A DNA stretch of 64,000 bases from UPXZ01 sp964634605 (GCA_964634605.1 CAZWLJ010000002.1:62001-126000), one strand, 5' to 3'. Shown: positions 8,735 to 17,934, numbered from the stretch's first letter. Notes: a model not told the origin generated them from the sequence alone. Program-made: numbers and translations.

Positions 8735-9481
8735 TCAGCGCACTACAATTCTTCCGTCGAGTTTTGAGCCTATTTTCCGTCCCTCACGGGTTTCGCGAAT
8801 TACATACTCCATCAGTATATTGCGTATTTTCAATCCGGTATCCACTCTTTTTTCAGGTGTTGCCAATGGTATCATCCGGTCGTTGCCGGCAGCAAGGAAA
8901 TCATTGGTGGCTATGCTGTAAAGCGATTCTTCCTCAATGGGTTTTCCCTGTATCAGGCAATTTACTGCTTTCCCGTCAACTATTTCCATCTTCATACCGC
9001 CAATTCCCTGCCCGCCTTCCGCTGCAAAAATGCCGAGTAGTTTATTCACATCCTTTCCTTTCAGCCAGAGTACTACAAGTTCATTTTCAAAAGGCATAAG
9101 CTGAAAAATATTACCAACCGTGATATTTCCCTCTGGCAGAGGAGCCCGCAGACTTCCCATATTCACCACTGCCATATCCACGTACGAATGCAGGTATTGC
9201 GATGCTGCCAACAAATAAACATCTGATGTCCAGTTGGATAAAAGACTTTCGGGTTTACCGGCCCGCATTTCACTGGTGGAATGAGCAATCACCTGATTCA
9301 TTTCCCTGTCGAGATTTGATTTGACGGGCATAATAAAATCAGTCATGCGCTGGTCGGCCCCTTTCTGACGGGACGAATCGATGGAGATGGAAGTAGTTTT
9401 TGAATCGGTAAGCGCCCAATGCCGGGGTGTACACGATATCATAAATAAAATTACAGAAAGGAATAAAAGATGTTTTCTCAT
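8735..9481 (-). CDS. lipoprotein consisting of a 5'-nucleotidase C-terminal domain
   Basis: The 248-residue product has a signal sequence with lipobox Cys17 (MISC) and then matches the C-terminal, substrate-binding domain of UshA-like 5'-nucleotidases: MGSLRAPLPEGNITVGNIFQLMPFENELVV, then a region with NDFLAAGND. The N-terminal metallophosphatase domain that carries the metal site is absent. In this phylum the two domains are often encoded by adjacent genes, but no metallophosphatase gene lies next to this one. On its own it would lack catalytic metals, so it would need a partner encoded elsewhere. Role in periplasmic or surface nucleotide hydrolysis is inferred from the family. Confidence 0.85.
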   Translation of the reverse strand: MRKHLLFLSVILFMISCTPRHWALTDSKTTSISIDSSRQKGADQRMTDFIMPVKSNLDREMNQVIAHSTSEMRAGKPESLLSNWTSDVYLLAASQYLHSYVDMAVVNMGSLRAPLPEGNITVGNIFQLMPFENELVVLWLKGKDVNKLLGIFAAEGGQGIGGMKMEIVDGKAVNCLIQGKPIEEESLYSIATNDFLAAGNDRMIPLATPEKRVDTGLKIRNILMEYVIRETREGRKIGSKLDGRIVVR

Positions 9482-9506
9482 AACAGAATATTTTTTTATG
9501 AATGCA

Positions 9507-9514
9507 CAAATTTA
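9507..9514 (-). promoter_or_regulatory. promoter -7 box for the 5'-nucleotidase-domain gene
   Basis: TAAATTTG on the minus strand lies 26 bases upstream of the ATG, a suitable place for a Bacteroidota -7 element. The -33 element is not clear. Confidence 0.45.
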
Positions 9515-9703
9515 GTTTTTTATTTTATTAAAAATGAATCATTACTCCCGAAAAAAATCAATTCAGGGAATTTTTATTCTCAAAAACGGTTCGGGGGCAT
9601 GACTTTTACTTAATTTTTATTAATTTAAGGGATAAAAAAACTTTTTTAGCACACTATTTGTTTAATAAAATGTAAAACTGTTTAACTTAATAAAATATCA
9701 TCC

Positions 9704-10261
9704 ATGAAAAAGAATTTAACAAAAATCGGGTTTATGGCTGTAATGTTTGCAGCATCAGTATTCTCATTCACTTCATGCAACAAAAAAGCAGAATCAACCG
9801 AATCAACCGAAATGATCGAGAGTGATTCGATTGTATTAGTGGAAGAGATTCCTGATATGAAAGACTACAGCGCATTTACTTTTGAACAAAAAAACGAAGT
9901 CATAGCCGACGCAAAATCAGAATTAGATGAATTAAACAAAAAGATTGAAGACCTGAAGTCTGAAGCAAAAGAGAAGCAAAAAAACTTTTCGGCAGAAGTA
10001 AAATCAAATTACGAAAAGTCGATTAAGGACCTCGAAAAATCTCGTGATGAATACAAACTGAAAGTAGAAGCTCTCGAAAAAAGCACTGCCGAAACCTGGG
10101 AAGCTGCAAAAACCGATATAACAAATGCTTACAATACTACAGCACAAGGTATTGAGAACTCGCTCAACAGCGCAAAATCAGCAGTTTCAGGCACCGCCGA
10201 AAAAGCAAAAAAAACTGTCAACAGCGGAATCGACAGCCTGCAGAACAAACTTCTGAAATAG
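9704..10261 (+). CDS. coiled-coil lipoprotein, function unknown
   Basis: The product has 185 residues with a signal sequence and lipobox ending at Cys25 (FTSC). After a Ser/Thr/Glu-rich linker, residues about 60-185 are almost entirely charged and helical, with heptad-like spacing (DELNKKIEDLKSEAKEK and similar) typical of a long coiled coil, then an Ala/Thr-rich amphipathic helix resembling LEA or apolipoprotein-like repeats. No catalytic motif is visible. It is a single-gene unit: a divergent gene lies upstream and a strong terminator follows within 30 bases. A structural envelope or stress role is possible but not shown. Confidence 0.75.
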   Translation: MKKNLTKIGFMAVMFAASVFSFTSCNKKAESTESTEMIESDSIVLVEEIPDMKDYSAFTFEQKNEVIADAKSELDELNKKIEDLKSEAKEKQKNFSAEVKSNYEKSIKDLEKSRDEYKLKVEALEKSTAETWEAAKTDITNAYNTTAQGIENSLNSAKSAVSGTAEKAKKTVNSGIDSLQNKLLK

Positions 10262-10284
10262 CATGAAATAAAAAAATGAAGCAT

Positions 10285-10315
10285 AAAAAAAAGAGCAATC
10301 ATGCTCTTTTTTTTT
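10285..10315. terminator. bidirectional terminator between convergent genes
   Basis: GAGCA-ATCA-TGCTC forms a tight hairpin flanked by eight A on one side and nine T on the other, so it works on both strands. It overlaps the stop codon of the CotH-like gene on the minus strand. Confidence 0.9.
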
Positions 10316-11702
10316 ATCCGGGCAGATACTGTGCCCTGGTTACGAAATAGTTATCCGGCAGTGTGAGCAGCCTGTAGTGGGGGCAATTTCCCCATCCTGC
10401 AGGTACATCATTTATTTCCATGTCTTCACCGGTATCGTTTGGGATAAAATAACGAATCATATCATGCCAGCGCTGGATTCTGCCCATGCTTTTCGTGTAG
10501 TAAAACAAATCGTTTGCTGGGTTGCACAGTTCTTTCAAAAAACCGGTATACATCTCTTTAAACTCCGGAATTGCCAGGATTTTTTTTATCATCGGGTTGG
10601 ACGATTTTCCCCAGTTAAGCAAATCCTGCGTGCCGGAGTTAGTCATCAGCAGCGAAGTTCCGAGCGTATTGTCATAGTCGAACGGAATAAAATAAAACTT
10701 GTTTTCCTTATCAAAGTAGAAATAATAATTATTCGAATTATTCCAGTAATCGTCCCACATACCACATAAGGTGCTTACTGCGTACGTTTTGAGGAGCAAT
10801 GGCACATCTGTTGCCGTTGTTATCCACGTTTTGAATGCATCTCCCTGCAGCGAGTTCATCCGGCTGATGAAGTCGGCCAACTGATCCCTGGCAGCCTCCA
10901 GTTCTGTATTGTTGGTTTTCAGATCATATACAGGCCGATAGGTCGATGTCAGTGTAACATTCTCTATTCCCATTCTTGATTTTTGGGGATTCACCAAATC
11001 AGCTCCCCAGTTTGCTTTCCACAAATTACCGGACAAATTCTGAAAATGAGTTCGCCTGTTTTCGATAAAATCTTTATCCACAGGTTCCAGTAGTTCGTAC
11101 ACACCGTAGTTTATCCATTTAGCATCTTCCTTAATCTTCAAAAACAGACGGCAGTATCCGGACTGAGGACTGGTCCACACACCGAAACGTTCGAAAAGAT
11201 CATAACAATAAACTTCGCGGGCGTACACCCCGTCATCCTTAAACCATTTGAGCGTAATTTTGCTTATTCCGGAGAGGTTCTGACCTTTCACATATTTATT
11301 CAGATTGACCGAAAAATGGCTGTGATGCCAGTCCGGATTTGCTGTATTATGCAACTCTCCTTTTTTTCCCTCGGGACGCCGCCTGCTTGTATTCCCGCGC
11401 AAACGAAGCCCGATGTTCCTCAACGTATCTCTTTTCTGTTCCTTCACAAAAACAAAATCTGCCTGAATATGCTCCTCGTTGTACTGGTTCTGATCGTAAA
11501 AAGTCAGGAGTTTATTCCATTCGGCAGTTGTAGTTTCAATATAAATTTCCGGAACCTTATCTATATCAAAAACATACGAAAACCCCGATTTGACATTAAC
11601 GGAATCTTTCGGCTCGGGTTTATTGATTTCTATTTCAGGATCTGTATCCCTGCACGAAAATAAAATTAAAAACAACGGAAGAAGTAACAAATATTTTTTC
11701 AT
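10314..11702 (-). CDS. CotH kinase family lipoprotein
   Basis: The 462-residue protein has a lipoprotein signal (Cys17) and a CotH domain. Visible family features are IGLRLRGNTS around residue 100 (nucleotide-binding loop region), the central helical part with LEAARDQLADFISRMN, and FYFIPFDYDNTLGTS around residue 340, which holds the acidic residues of the atypical kinase active site. CotH proteins in Bacillus phosphorylate spore-coat proteins; members in non-spore-forming Bacteroidota are lipoproteins or secreted proteins of unknown substrate. The gene stands alone with a shared terminator at its end and tyrS divergent upstream. Confidence 0.88.
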   Translation of the reverse strand: MKKYLLLLPLFLILFSCRDTDPEIEINKPEPKDSVNVKSGFSYVFDIDKVPEIYIETTTAEWNKLLTFYDQNQYNEEHIQADFVFVKEQKRDTLRNIGLRLRGNTSRRRPEGKKGELHNTANPDWHHSHFSVNLNKYVKGQNLSGISKITLKWFKDDGVYAREVYCYDLFERFGVWTSPQSGYCRLFLKIKEDAKWINYGVYELLEPVDKDFIENRRTHFQNLSGNLWKANWGADLVNPQKSRMGIENVTLTSTYRPVYDLKTNNTELEAARDQLADFISRMNSLQGDAFKTWITTATDVPLLLKTYAVSTLCGMWDDYWNNSNNYYFYFDKENKFYFIPFDYDNTLGTSLLMTNSGTQDLLNWGKSSNPMIKKILAIPEFKEMYTGFLKELCNPANDLFYYTKSMGRIQRWHDMIRYFIPNDTGEDMEINDVPAGWGNCPHYRLLTLPDNYFVTRAQYLPG

Positions 11703-11819
11703 TGTAAGTCGCTGAATCGGTTTAACGCAACGGCAAAGTAAACTAAAAAGATTGAGAATATAGCAATGAAAATGATTTATTACCGGTCTGAAACTGACAT
11801 TTTATTTACACTCTCAGAG

Positions 11820-11850
11820 TTTATGAATTCCCCAAAATTAGCTATCTTTG
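11820..11850 (+). promoter_or_regulatory. tyrS promoter
   Basis: TTTA at 11820-11823, 19 bases, then a perfect -7 TATCTTTG at 11843-11850. The initiation site would fall about 20 bases before the tyrS ATG at 11877, which argues against the longer frame starting at 11766. Confidence 0.7.
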
Positions 11851-11876
11851 CACCCGAAATAAAAAAACTGATTCAG

Positions 11877-13169
11877 ATGAATTTTATTGAAGAACTTGAA
11901 TGGCGCGGAATGATTCATACCGTAATGCCAGGCACTGACGAACAACTGAAAAAAGAGCTGACTACTGCCTACGTGGGAATTGACCCCACGGCCGACTCAC
12001 TGCATATAGGCCATCTGGTAAGCGTGATGATGCTCAGGCATTTTCAACGCGCTGGTCACAAACCAATAGCGCTGGTAGGCGGAGCTACCGGAATGATAGG
12101 CGATCCGTCCATGAAATCGGCAGAACGAAACCTGCTCGATGAAAGCACATTGCGCCATAACCAGGCATGCATCCAGGCTCAGCTGGCAAAATTTCTCGAT
12201 TTCGAAAGTAATCAGCCTAATGCCGCTGAGATGGTAAACAATTACGACTGGATGAAAAATTATTCGTTTCTGGACTTTATACGCGATATTGGCAAACACA
12301 TCACTGTGAACTACATGATGGCCAAAGATTCGGTTAAAAAACGCCTGAGTAACGAGTCGAGCGAAGGTATGTCGTTTACCGAATTTTCTTACCAGCTGCT
12401 TCAGGGTTATGATTTTCTGCATTTATACAAAACTAAAAATTGTAAACTTCAGATGGGAGGTTCGGATCAGTGGGGAAATATTACCACAGGCACCGAACTG
12501 ATCAGGCGTATAACTGGCGGAGAAGCCTTTGCACTCGTTTGCCCGCTGATAACCAAAGCCGACGGAGGTAAATTCGGCAAAACAGAAAGCGGCAACGTGT
12601 GGCTCGACCGCCGATATACTTCGCCATACAAGTTCTACCAGTTCTGGCTGAATGTGAGTGATGCCGATGCAGAGAAATACATAAAAATCTTCACTGCAAT
12701 CAGTCGTGAAGAAATTGACACATTAATTGAGCAACACCGCGAAGCTCCTCAACTGCGTATGCTCCAAAAACGCCTGGCTGAGGAAGTAACAGTGATGGTT
12801 CACTCACGCGCCGATTTCGATTCTGCAGTAGAAGCCTCCGGAATCCTGTTTGGCTCGGCAACTTCCGAAGTACTAAAACGGGTGGACGAAGAAACGCTTT
12901 TATCCGTATTCGAAGGAGTACCTCAGTTTTCGGTTTCGCTTGACGAACTGGAAACGGGCATAAAAGCGATCGATCTGCTTACCGAGAAAGCTGCTGTTTT
13001 CCCCTCAAAAGGTGAAATGCGAAAAATGGTTCAGAGCGGCGGAGTCAGCATAAACAAAGAGAAACTGACCGATCAGGATTATCTGATTTCCAAATCAGAT
13101 TTGCTGAACACAAAATACTTGCTCGTGCAAAAAGGTAAGAAAAATTATTTTCTGCTTACAGCCAGGTAA
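11877..13169 (+). CDS. tyrS: tyrosine--tRNA ligase
   Basis: Charges tRNA-Tyr with tyrosine in the cytoplasm using ATP. The 430 residues fit the family length from the Met chosen here; the frame is open 37 codons further upstream but the promoter lies in that part. The class I signatures are clear: HIGH at residues 43-46 in a DPTADSLHIGHLV block, and the KFGKT version of KMSKS near residue 232 in GGKFGKTESGNVWL. The mid region GGSDQWGNITTG contacts tyrosine. The last 60 residues are an S4 RNA-binding domain (MVQSGGVSINKEK). A tRNA-Gln gene follows with its own promoter. Confidence 0.97.
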   Translation: MNFIEELEWRGMIHTVMPGTDEQLKKELTTAYVGIDPTADSLHIGHLVSVMMLRHFQRAGHKPIALVGGATGMIGDPSMKSAERNLLDESTLRHNQACIQAQLAKFLDFESNQPNAAEMVNNYDWMKNYSFLDFIRDIGKHITVNYMMAKDSVKKRLSNESSEGMSFTEFSYQLLQGYDFLHLYKTKNCKLQMGGSDQWGNITTGTELIRRITGGEAFALVCPLITKADGGKFGKTESGNVWLDRRYTSPYKFYQFWLNVSDADAEKYIKIFTAISREEIDTLIEQHREAPQLRMLQKRLAEEVTVMVHSRADFDSAVEASGILFGSATSEVLKRVDEETLLSVFEGVPQFSVSLDELETGIKAIDLLTEKAAVFPSKGEMRKMVQSGGVSINKEKLTDQDYLISKSDLLNTKYLLVQKGKKNYFLLTAR

Positions 13170-13202
13170 TTCCGGGTTTTTTGGGCGATAGTTAGCGTTT
13201 TT

Positions 13203-13233
13203 TTTGTAAGTTAAAAAAAAAATAGTAACTTTG
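13203..13233 (+). promoter_or_regulatory. consensus promoter of tRNA-Gln
   Basis: TTTG at 13203-13206, exactly 19 bases, then TAACTTTG at 13226-13233. This is the full Bacteroidota consensus and the best promoter in the window; initiation is expected about 25 bases before the mature tRNA. Confidence 0.85.
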
Positions 13234-13264
13234 CCCCGCTTTTGAATAAAAGCAACTTTATGAT

Positions 13265-13335
13265 TGTCTCATGGTGTAATGGTAGCACTGCAGTTTTTGG
13301 TTCTGCCTGTCTAGGTTCGAATCCTGGTGAGACAA
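13265..13335 (+). tRNA. tRNA-Gln (anticodon TTG)
   Basis: A 71-base cloverleaf: acceptor TGTCTCA with TGAGACA and discriminator A; D arm around TAATGGTA; anticodon stem GCAGT/TCTGC with loop TTTTGGT, giving anticodon TTG; a four-base variable loop; T arm CTAGG-TTCGAAT-CCTGG. The closing pair of the anticodon stem is T-T rather than Watson-Crick. CCA is not encoded and would be added after transcription. Confidence 0.95.
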
Positions 13336-13336
13336 C

Positions 13337-13387
13337 AACCCAAAAATAAACCCTGATTCTTATTAATAAGTTTTGGGGTTATTTTTT
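13337..13387 (+). terminator. probable terminator after tRNA-Gln
   Basis: AACCCAAAA pairs with TTTTGGGGTT (one bulged G) around a long loop that itself contains CTTATTAATAAG, followed by ATTTTTT. It sits between the tRNA and the next start codon. Confidence 0.5.
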
Positions 13388-13408
13388 CTGAAATTTATTT
13401 TTTACAAA

Positions 13409-14620
13409 ATGAAATCAGACATCAGGATTCTTTTATTTAATATTCTTCTATTCTCTTCGTTGCGTCTGAGCGCACAAGTGAGTATATTGGTTGATTCGGA
13501 GAGTAAAACTTCCTTACCTGCTTCTTCTGCAGGTACAAATGCCGCCAGCAGCACATCTGTGAATGTTTACAAACCGGCACTTACTCCATATCACCGGATC
13601 ATAACTATCAACGAGCAACTTCCTGACCGCGACTTGCTGTCATCTGATGTGGTCAGAACGACCTATACCGACCTGAGCAAGCTGGCTGCAAATTCCGTTT
13701 CAAATTTTCTTCATACCGAAACTCAAACTCTCTTTCCTTACAACATGGGGGAATTTGAGCGCAAACAAATCATTTCATATCCGAACGATCCGGGTAAATT
13801 ATCCGTTATTTACACCACGCATAAAGAAAAATCCACATTCGTAATAAACCTTACCCCAACAAAAGAAGGTACAGAAGGACGGCTGAGAAACGAATACCTG
13901 AAAGAAATCAGAAAATTGTCAAAAGAGGAGGACACCGACTCCCTGCCAGTACCTAATATCCTGAAATACATCGGACACACTTATGTATGCAATGGTGTAC
14001 AGGGCATCTTCGTCAACCGAAAATCCCTTTCTGTGGCTCAGTGTGCCGTATTTGAGTGTGGTACATGGATGCTTGGTATCAAACTGAAAACAAGTGATCT
14101 GGACTCTGCTCAGCATGCTCGGCTCGAAGAAAATTTAATGCTCTATTTCAATCCGTCCCGGTACACGGCTTTGAGTCCGCTGAACCTCAAATCCAATGTA
14201 GGATTTGAAAGCGAAGTAATGAAGGACACCGAAACCAGTTCGGCAATGGTAAATTCTGCTTTCAAAAAGCTGGACTGGGCTTCCCGGTATGTCAGCAGCA
14301 ACGAACGCCACTCTGGATTCCCCGATATTTATCTTGCCATGCATGTAGCATCGTTAAGCGAATACCTGAGGATAATGGAAAAAAGGATAACGACAATCAG
14401 AAATCCGAATTCCATCCGGTTTTTCGAAGATTTGAACGCGATAAAACTTGCCGGTTTTCTGCCTGAATTCATTATGGAAGAATACGATCGGGTGATGATA
14501 GTACCTGACGACATCCAGCTGAATTTCGAGGCATACAGGCAATGGAAACAGAGCAGAGAAATAAGATCGGGTCTGAAAGAAAAGAAATACACGATAACCT
14601 ACCGGAATCTGCCCTACTAA
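13409..14620 (+). CDS. secreted protein of unknown function
   Basis: I do not recognise this 403-residue protein. Met13409 is preferred to an in-frame Met at 13373 because it is followed by a normal signal peptide (cleavage near LSAQ) and the upstream codons overlap the tRNA terminator. After a Ser/Ala-rich linker the mature protein is a mixed alpha/beta soluble domain with two Cys in YVCNG and FECGT, and a Lys/Glu-rich region about residues 165-185. No sorting domain or membrane segment is visible. It overlaps the convergent ABC transporter gene by four bases. Confidence 0.7.
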   Translation: MKSDIRILLFNILLFSSLRLSAQVSILVDSESKTSLPASSAGTNAASSTSVNVYKPALTPYHRIITINEQLPDRDLLSSDVVRTTYTDLSKLAANSVSNFLHTETQTLFPYNMGEFERKQIISYPNDPGKLSVIYTTHKEKSTFVINLTPTKEGTEGRLRNEYLKEIRKLSKEEDTDSLPVPNILKYIGHTYVCNGVQGIFVNRKSLSVAQCAVFECGTWMLGIKLKTSDLDSAQHARLEENLMLYFNPSRYTALSPLNLKSNVGFESEVMKDTETSSAMVNSAFKKLDWASRYVSSNERHSGFPDIYLAMHVASLSEYLRIMEKRITTIRNPNSIRFFEDLNAIKLAGFLPEFIMEEYDRVMIVPDDIQLNFEAYRQWKQSREIRSGLKEKKYTITYRNLPY

Positions 14621-16455
14621 AACGACTGCATGTCAACCAGCCGTTTGTAATGACGGTCGAGCGCTATCAGTTCGTCGTGCTTACCACGCTCTACGATCTT
14701 ACCCTCATGCAGCACGCAAATCAAATCTGCCCTTTTAATGGTCGAAAGACGATGAGCTACGACAAGCGTCGTTCGGTTTTTCATCAGATTGTCAAGTGCT
14801 TCCTGTACCATAAATTCCGATTCGGTATCGAGCGCCGAGGTTGCTTCATCCAGAATAAGAAAAGGCGGATTCTTAAGTACGGCTCTGGCAATGCTAATAC
14901 GCTGACGCTGACCGCCTGAAAGCTTGCTTCCTCTGTCGCCGATGGTAGTTTCGTATCCGTTTTCAGTTGCCATAATAAAATCATGGGCATTGGCTATTCT
15001 GGCTGCCTGCATTACCTGGTCGAGGGTAGCTCCTTCCACACCGAATGCTATATTATTAAAAAAAGTATCGTTGAAAAGTATAGCTTCCTGATTGACATTG
15101 CCCATAAGTTCTCTCAGGTCGAATTTTGTAAAATTGCGGATATCAGTCTCGTTGAATAATATCTCGCCTTCATCCGGGTCGTAAAAACGGGGAAGCAAAT
15201 CTACAAGTGTCGATTTACCGGAACCCGACTGACCGACCAGAGCAACCGTTTTTCCGACAGGAATGACCAGATCTACATTGCGGAGTACCCAGTCGGACTG
15301 GTATTTGAAGCTCACATTCCGGTATTCAATTTTTTCGATGTGTTCGGGAAGTGGCTGAGGCACAACCGGATCGGGAATGTTATTTTCTTCCTGAAGGATT
15401 TTATCAATACGTTCCATCGATGCCATCCCTTTGCGTATGCTGTAGGAAGCTTTGGAGAGTTCTTTGGCAGGTGGAACAATCAGATAGAAAACCACGAGAT
15501 AGTAAATGAATTCTGCAGCTCCGATGGGACTGTTTTCACTTAAAATCAAATAACCGCCAAACCACAGCAATATAGCTATCACAACGGTTCCGAACAGTTC
15601 GCTCACCGGTGAAGCCAGATTGTACTTCCGGTGGATACGATGAAACGTTTTGCGGATTTTGGCATTCAGTCTAAAAAATCTTTCGGTCAGTATTTTTTCG
15701 GCATTGAAAGCTTTCACCACCCGAAGTCCGTTGAGTGTTTCATCAATTTGCGACAGCATTTCACCGGTCTGCTCCTGCCCCAGTTGTGAACGTTTTCTAA
15801 GCGACCTGCCTATGATTCCGATCAGCCAGACGCTGACAGGCAATAATATCAGCACAAACAGCGTAAGTTTCCAGCTCATAGCAAACATAACCACCAGATA
15901 GATGAGAATCATCAGCGGATTTTTCAGCACCATATCGAGTGAGCTGATAATGGATGCTTCGACCTCTATCACGTCATTAGTCATTCGCGACATGATGTCT
16001 CCTTTTCGTTCGTCGGAGAAAAAACCGATTGGAAGCGAAATAATTTTTGAATACATTTTATTGCGCAGATCGCGCAATACTCCCGTTCGGATGGGAATGA
16101 CGAAAAATGATCCGAGGTAGGAAGTTCCCGTTTTCAGCACAGTCATCCCGATTAAAAACAATCCTATGAATACCAGGGCTTTAGCAGGTCCCTGCTGAAC
16201 AATGGCAGTTTCTATCCAGTACGAGACGTTATTTTTCAGAGCATTATAAACACTCTCCGGTCCGTCGCTCCACGACCAGGGCTGATGCAGAGTTTTGGCA
16301 CTGGTAACTCCGAACAGTATCTGAAGAATGGGAATAATAGCTGCAAAAGAAAACAGGCTGAACACCGTGGAAAACAGGTTGGACAGCAAACTCAGAAAAA
16401 CGTATTTTTTGTAAGGCGGAATAAACCGTCTGATCAGTTTTAAAAAATCAAACAT
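14617..16455 (-). CDS. ABC transporter, fused permease/ATPase (MsbA-like)
   Basis: A 612-residue half-transporter that would work as a homodimer. Residues about 15-330 hold six membrane helices of the type I exporter fold. The ATPase domain (about 365-610) has Walker A GQSGSGKST near residue 400, the signature LSGGQRQRISIARAV near 510, Walker B FLILDEATSALD near 535 and the H-loop VAHRLST. The closest family description is lipid A/multidrug exporter MsbA, which flips lipopolysaccharide core across the inner membrane, but the sequence alone cannot fix the substrate. The gene lies alone, 79 bases after purB on the same strand. Confidence 0.92.
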   Translation of the reverse strand: MFDFLKLIRRFIPPYKKYVFLSLLSNLFSTVFSLFSFAAIIPILQILFGVTSAKTLHQPWSWSDGPESVYNALKNNVSYWIETAIVQQGPAKALVFIGLFLIGMTVLKTGTSYLGSFFVIPIRTGVLRDLRNKMYSKIISLPIGFFSDERKGDIMSRMTNDVIEVEASIISSLDMVLKNPLMILIYLVVMFAMSWKLTLFVLILLPVSVWLIGIIGRSLRKRSQLGQEQTGEMLSQIDETLNGLRVVKAFNAEKILTERFFRLNAKIRKTFHRIHRKYNLASPVSELFGTVVIAILLWFGGYLILSENSPIGAAEFIYYLVVFYLIVPPAKELSKASYSIRKGMASMERIDKILQEENNIPDPVVPQPLPEHIEKIEYRNVSFKYQSDWVLRNVDLVIPVGKTVALVGQSGSGKSTLVDLLPRFYDPDEGEILFNETDIRNFTKFDLRELMGNVNQEAILFNDTFFNNIAFGVEGATLDQVMQAARIANAHDFIMATENGYETTIGDRGSKLSGGQRQRISIARAVLKNPPFLILDEATSALDTESEFMVQEALDNLMKNRTTLVVAHRLSTIKRADLICVLHEGKIVERGKHDELIALDRHYKRLVDMQSF

Positions 16456-16534
16456 AGGTGGCAGCGAATGGCTGTATTGAAAACAAATTAATTTTATATA
16501 AAGTTTATTGTATTGATTTTCTGAATTTTACAAA

Positions 16535-17893
16535 CTAAATCCCTGTGTAATTCCGGGGCGTAATTCTTTTCAATTCATCTTTCACATTATCGCTTACGTC
16601 AAGTGTTTCGATAAAATCTCTGATGGTTCGTTCGTTTATGCCCTCGTTGGTGCGGGTAAGCGCTTTCAGTGCCTCGTACGGTTCGGGATATTTTTCGCGG
16701 CGGAGAATGGTCTGTATTCCTTCGGCCACGACTGCCCAGGTATTATCCAGTTCTTTGTATACTGCCGTTTCGTTCAGCAGCAATTTTCCCATTCCTTTCA
16801 GCAGACTTTGAGTGGCAATGATGGTATGAGCCATCGGTACTCCGATGTTCCGGAGCACCGTACTATCGGTGAGGTCGCGCTGCAACCTCGAAACAGGCAG
16901 TTTTTCGGCCAGAAATCCAAAAAAAGCATTAGCAACTCCAAGATTACCCTCGGCATTTTCAAAATCAATCGGATTCACCTTGTGAGGCATCGCTGATGAG
17001 CCCACCTCACCGGATTTAATTTTCTGTTTGAAATACTCCATGGAAACATACATCCAAATATCACGGCTGAAATCAATCAGAATGGTATTAATCCGTTTCA
17101 GAGCATCAAAATGAGCTGCCAGATTATCATAATTGGAAATCTGTGTAGTCCACGTTTCGCGCTGAAGCCCTAATTTTTCGCTTACAAACTTACCGGCAAA
17201 TGCTTTCCAGTCGATAGCCGGATAAGCCACCTGATGAGCGTTGAAATTGCCGGTTGCTCCACCGAATTTGGCTGAATAAGGTACTGTTTTCAGAAGTTCC
17301 AGCTGCTGATTCAGACGGCTCACGTACACCATCATTTCTTTCCCGAGGCGTGTGGGTGAAGCCGGCTGACCGTGGGTTTTGGCAAGCATTGCCACATCAC
17401 GCCATTCGTCGGCTTTGCGTGTGAGCTCCATAACGATCCGTTCAATTTCCGGAAAATAAACTTCCTGCAGTGCATTTTTGAAAGTAAGAGGCACAGCCGT
17501 ATTGTTGATATCCTGCGAAGTGAGTCCGAAATGGATAAACTCCCTGTAATCATTCAAGCCCAGCTGTTCAAATTTCTGTTTCAGAAAATACTCTACAGCT
17601 TTCACATCGTGATTGGTTACCCGTTCGATTTCTTTTACTCCCGATGCATCTGATTCGGAAAAACGGATATAAATATCTCTCAGTCCGGGAAATATGTTAG
17701 CCGGAACCGATACCAGTTGGGGGAGAGGTAGTTCGCAGAGTGCTATAAAGTACTCCACTTCAACCAGTACGCGATACCTGATAAGTGCGAATTCTGAAAA
17801 ATAGGGAGCGTACACGCTTGTAGCAGCATGATAGCGCCCATCGACCGGCGAAATTGCATTTAATGAAGTTAGAGGTGTGTGAGAATGATTCAT
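16535..17893 (-). CDS. purB: adenylosuccinate lyase
   Basis: Cleaves SAICAR and adenylosuccinate with release of fumarate in purine synthesis. The 452 residues match the family length from Met17893, followed by LNAISPVDGRY, the usual N-terminal motif. A longer frame from 17947 would begin upstream of the promoter's -7 box and is rejected. The fumarate lyase signature SSAMPHKVNPIDFENAEG is near residues 290-310, and the TSQDINNTA and KTHGQPASPT blocks carry catalytic residues. The gene is likely transcribed alone or with the ABC transporter downstream. Confidence 0.97.
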   Translation of the reverse strand: MNHSHTPLTSLNAISPVDGRYHAATSVYAPYFSEFALIRYRVLVEVEYFIALCELPLPQLVSVPANIFPGLRDIYIRFSESDASGVKEIERVTNHDVKAVEYFLKQKFEQLGLNDYREFIHFGLTSQDINNTAVPLTFKNALQEVYFPEIERIVMELTRKADEWRDVAMLAKTHGQPASPTRLGKEMMVYVSRLNQQLELLKTVPYSAKFGGATGNFNAHQVAYPAIDWKAFAGKFVSEKLGLQRETWTTQISNYDNLAAHFDALKRINTILIDFSRDIWMYVSMEYFKQKIKSGEVGSSAMPHKVNPIDFENAEGNLGVANAFFGFLAEKLPVSRLQRDLTDSTVLRNIGVPMAHTIIATQSLLKGMGKLLLNETAVYKELDNTWAVVAEGIQTILRREKYPEPYEALKALTRTNEGINERTIRDFIETLDVSDNVKDELKRITPRNYTGI

Positions 17894-17934
17894 GTTTATG
17901 ACTTTTATAGGCAAATGCTGAATATAACAGGTTG

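Noticed and set aside
11766..11876. N-terminal extension of tyrS
   Set aside because: It contains the promoter (-7 at 11843-11850) and does not match the family, so the start was placed at 11877.
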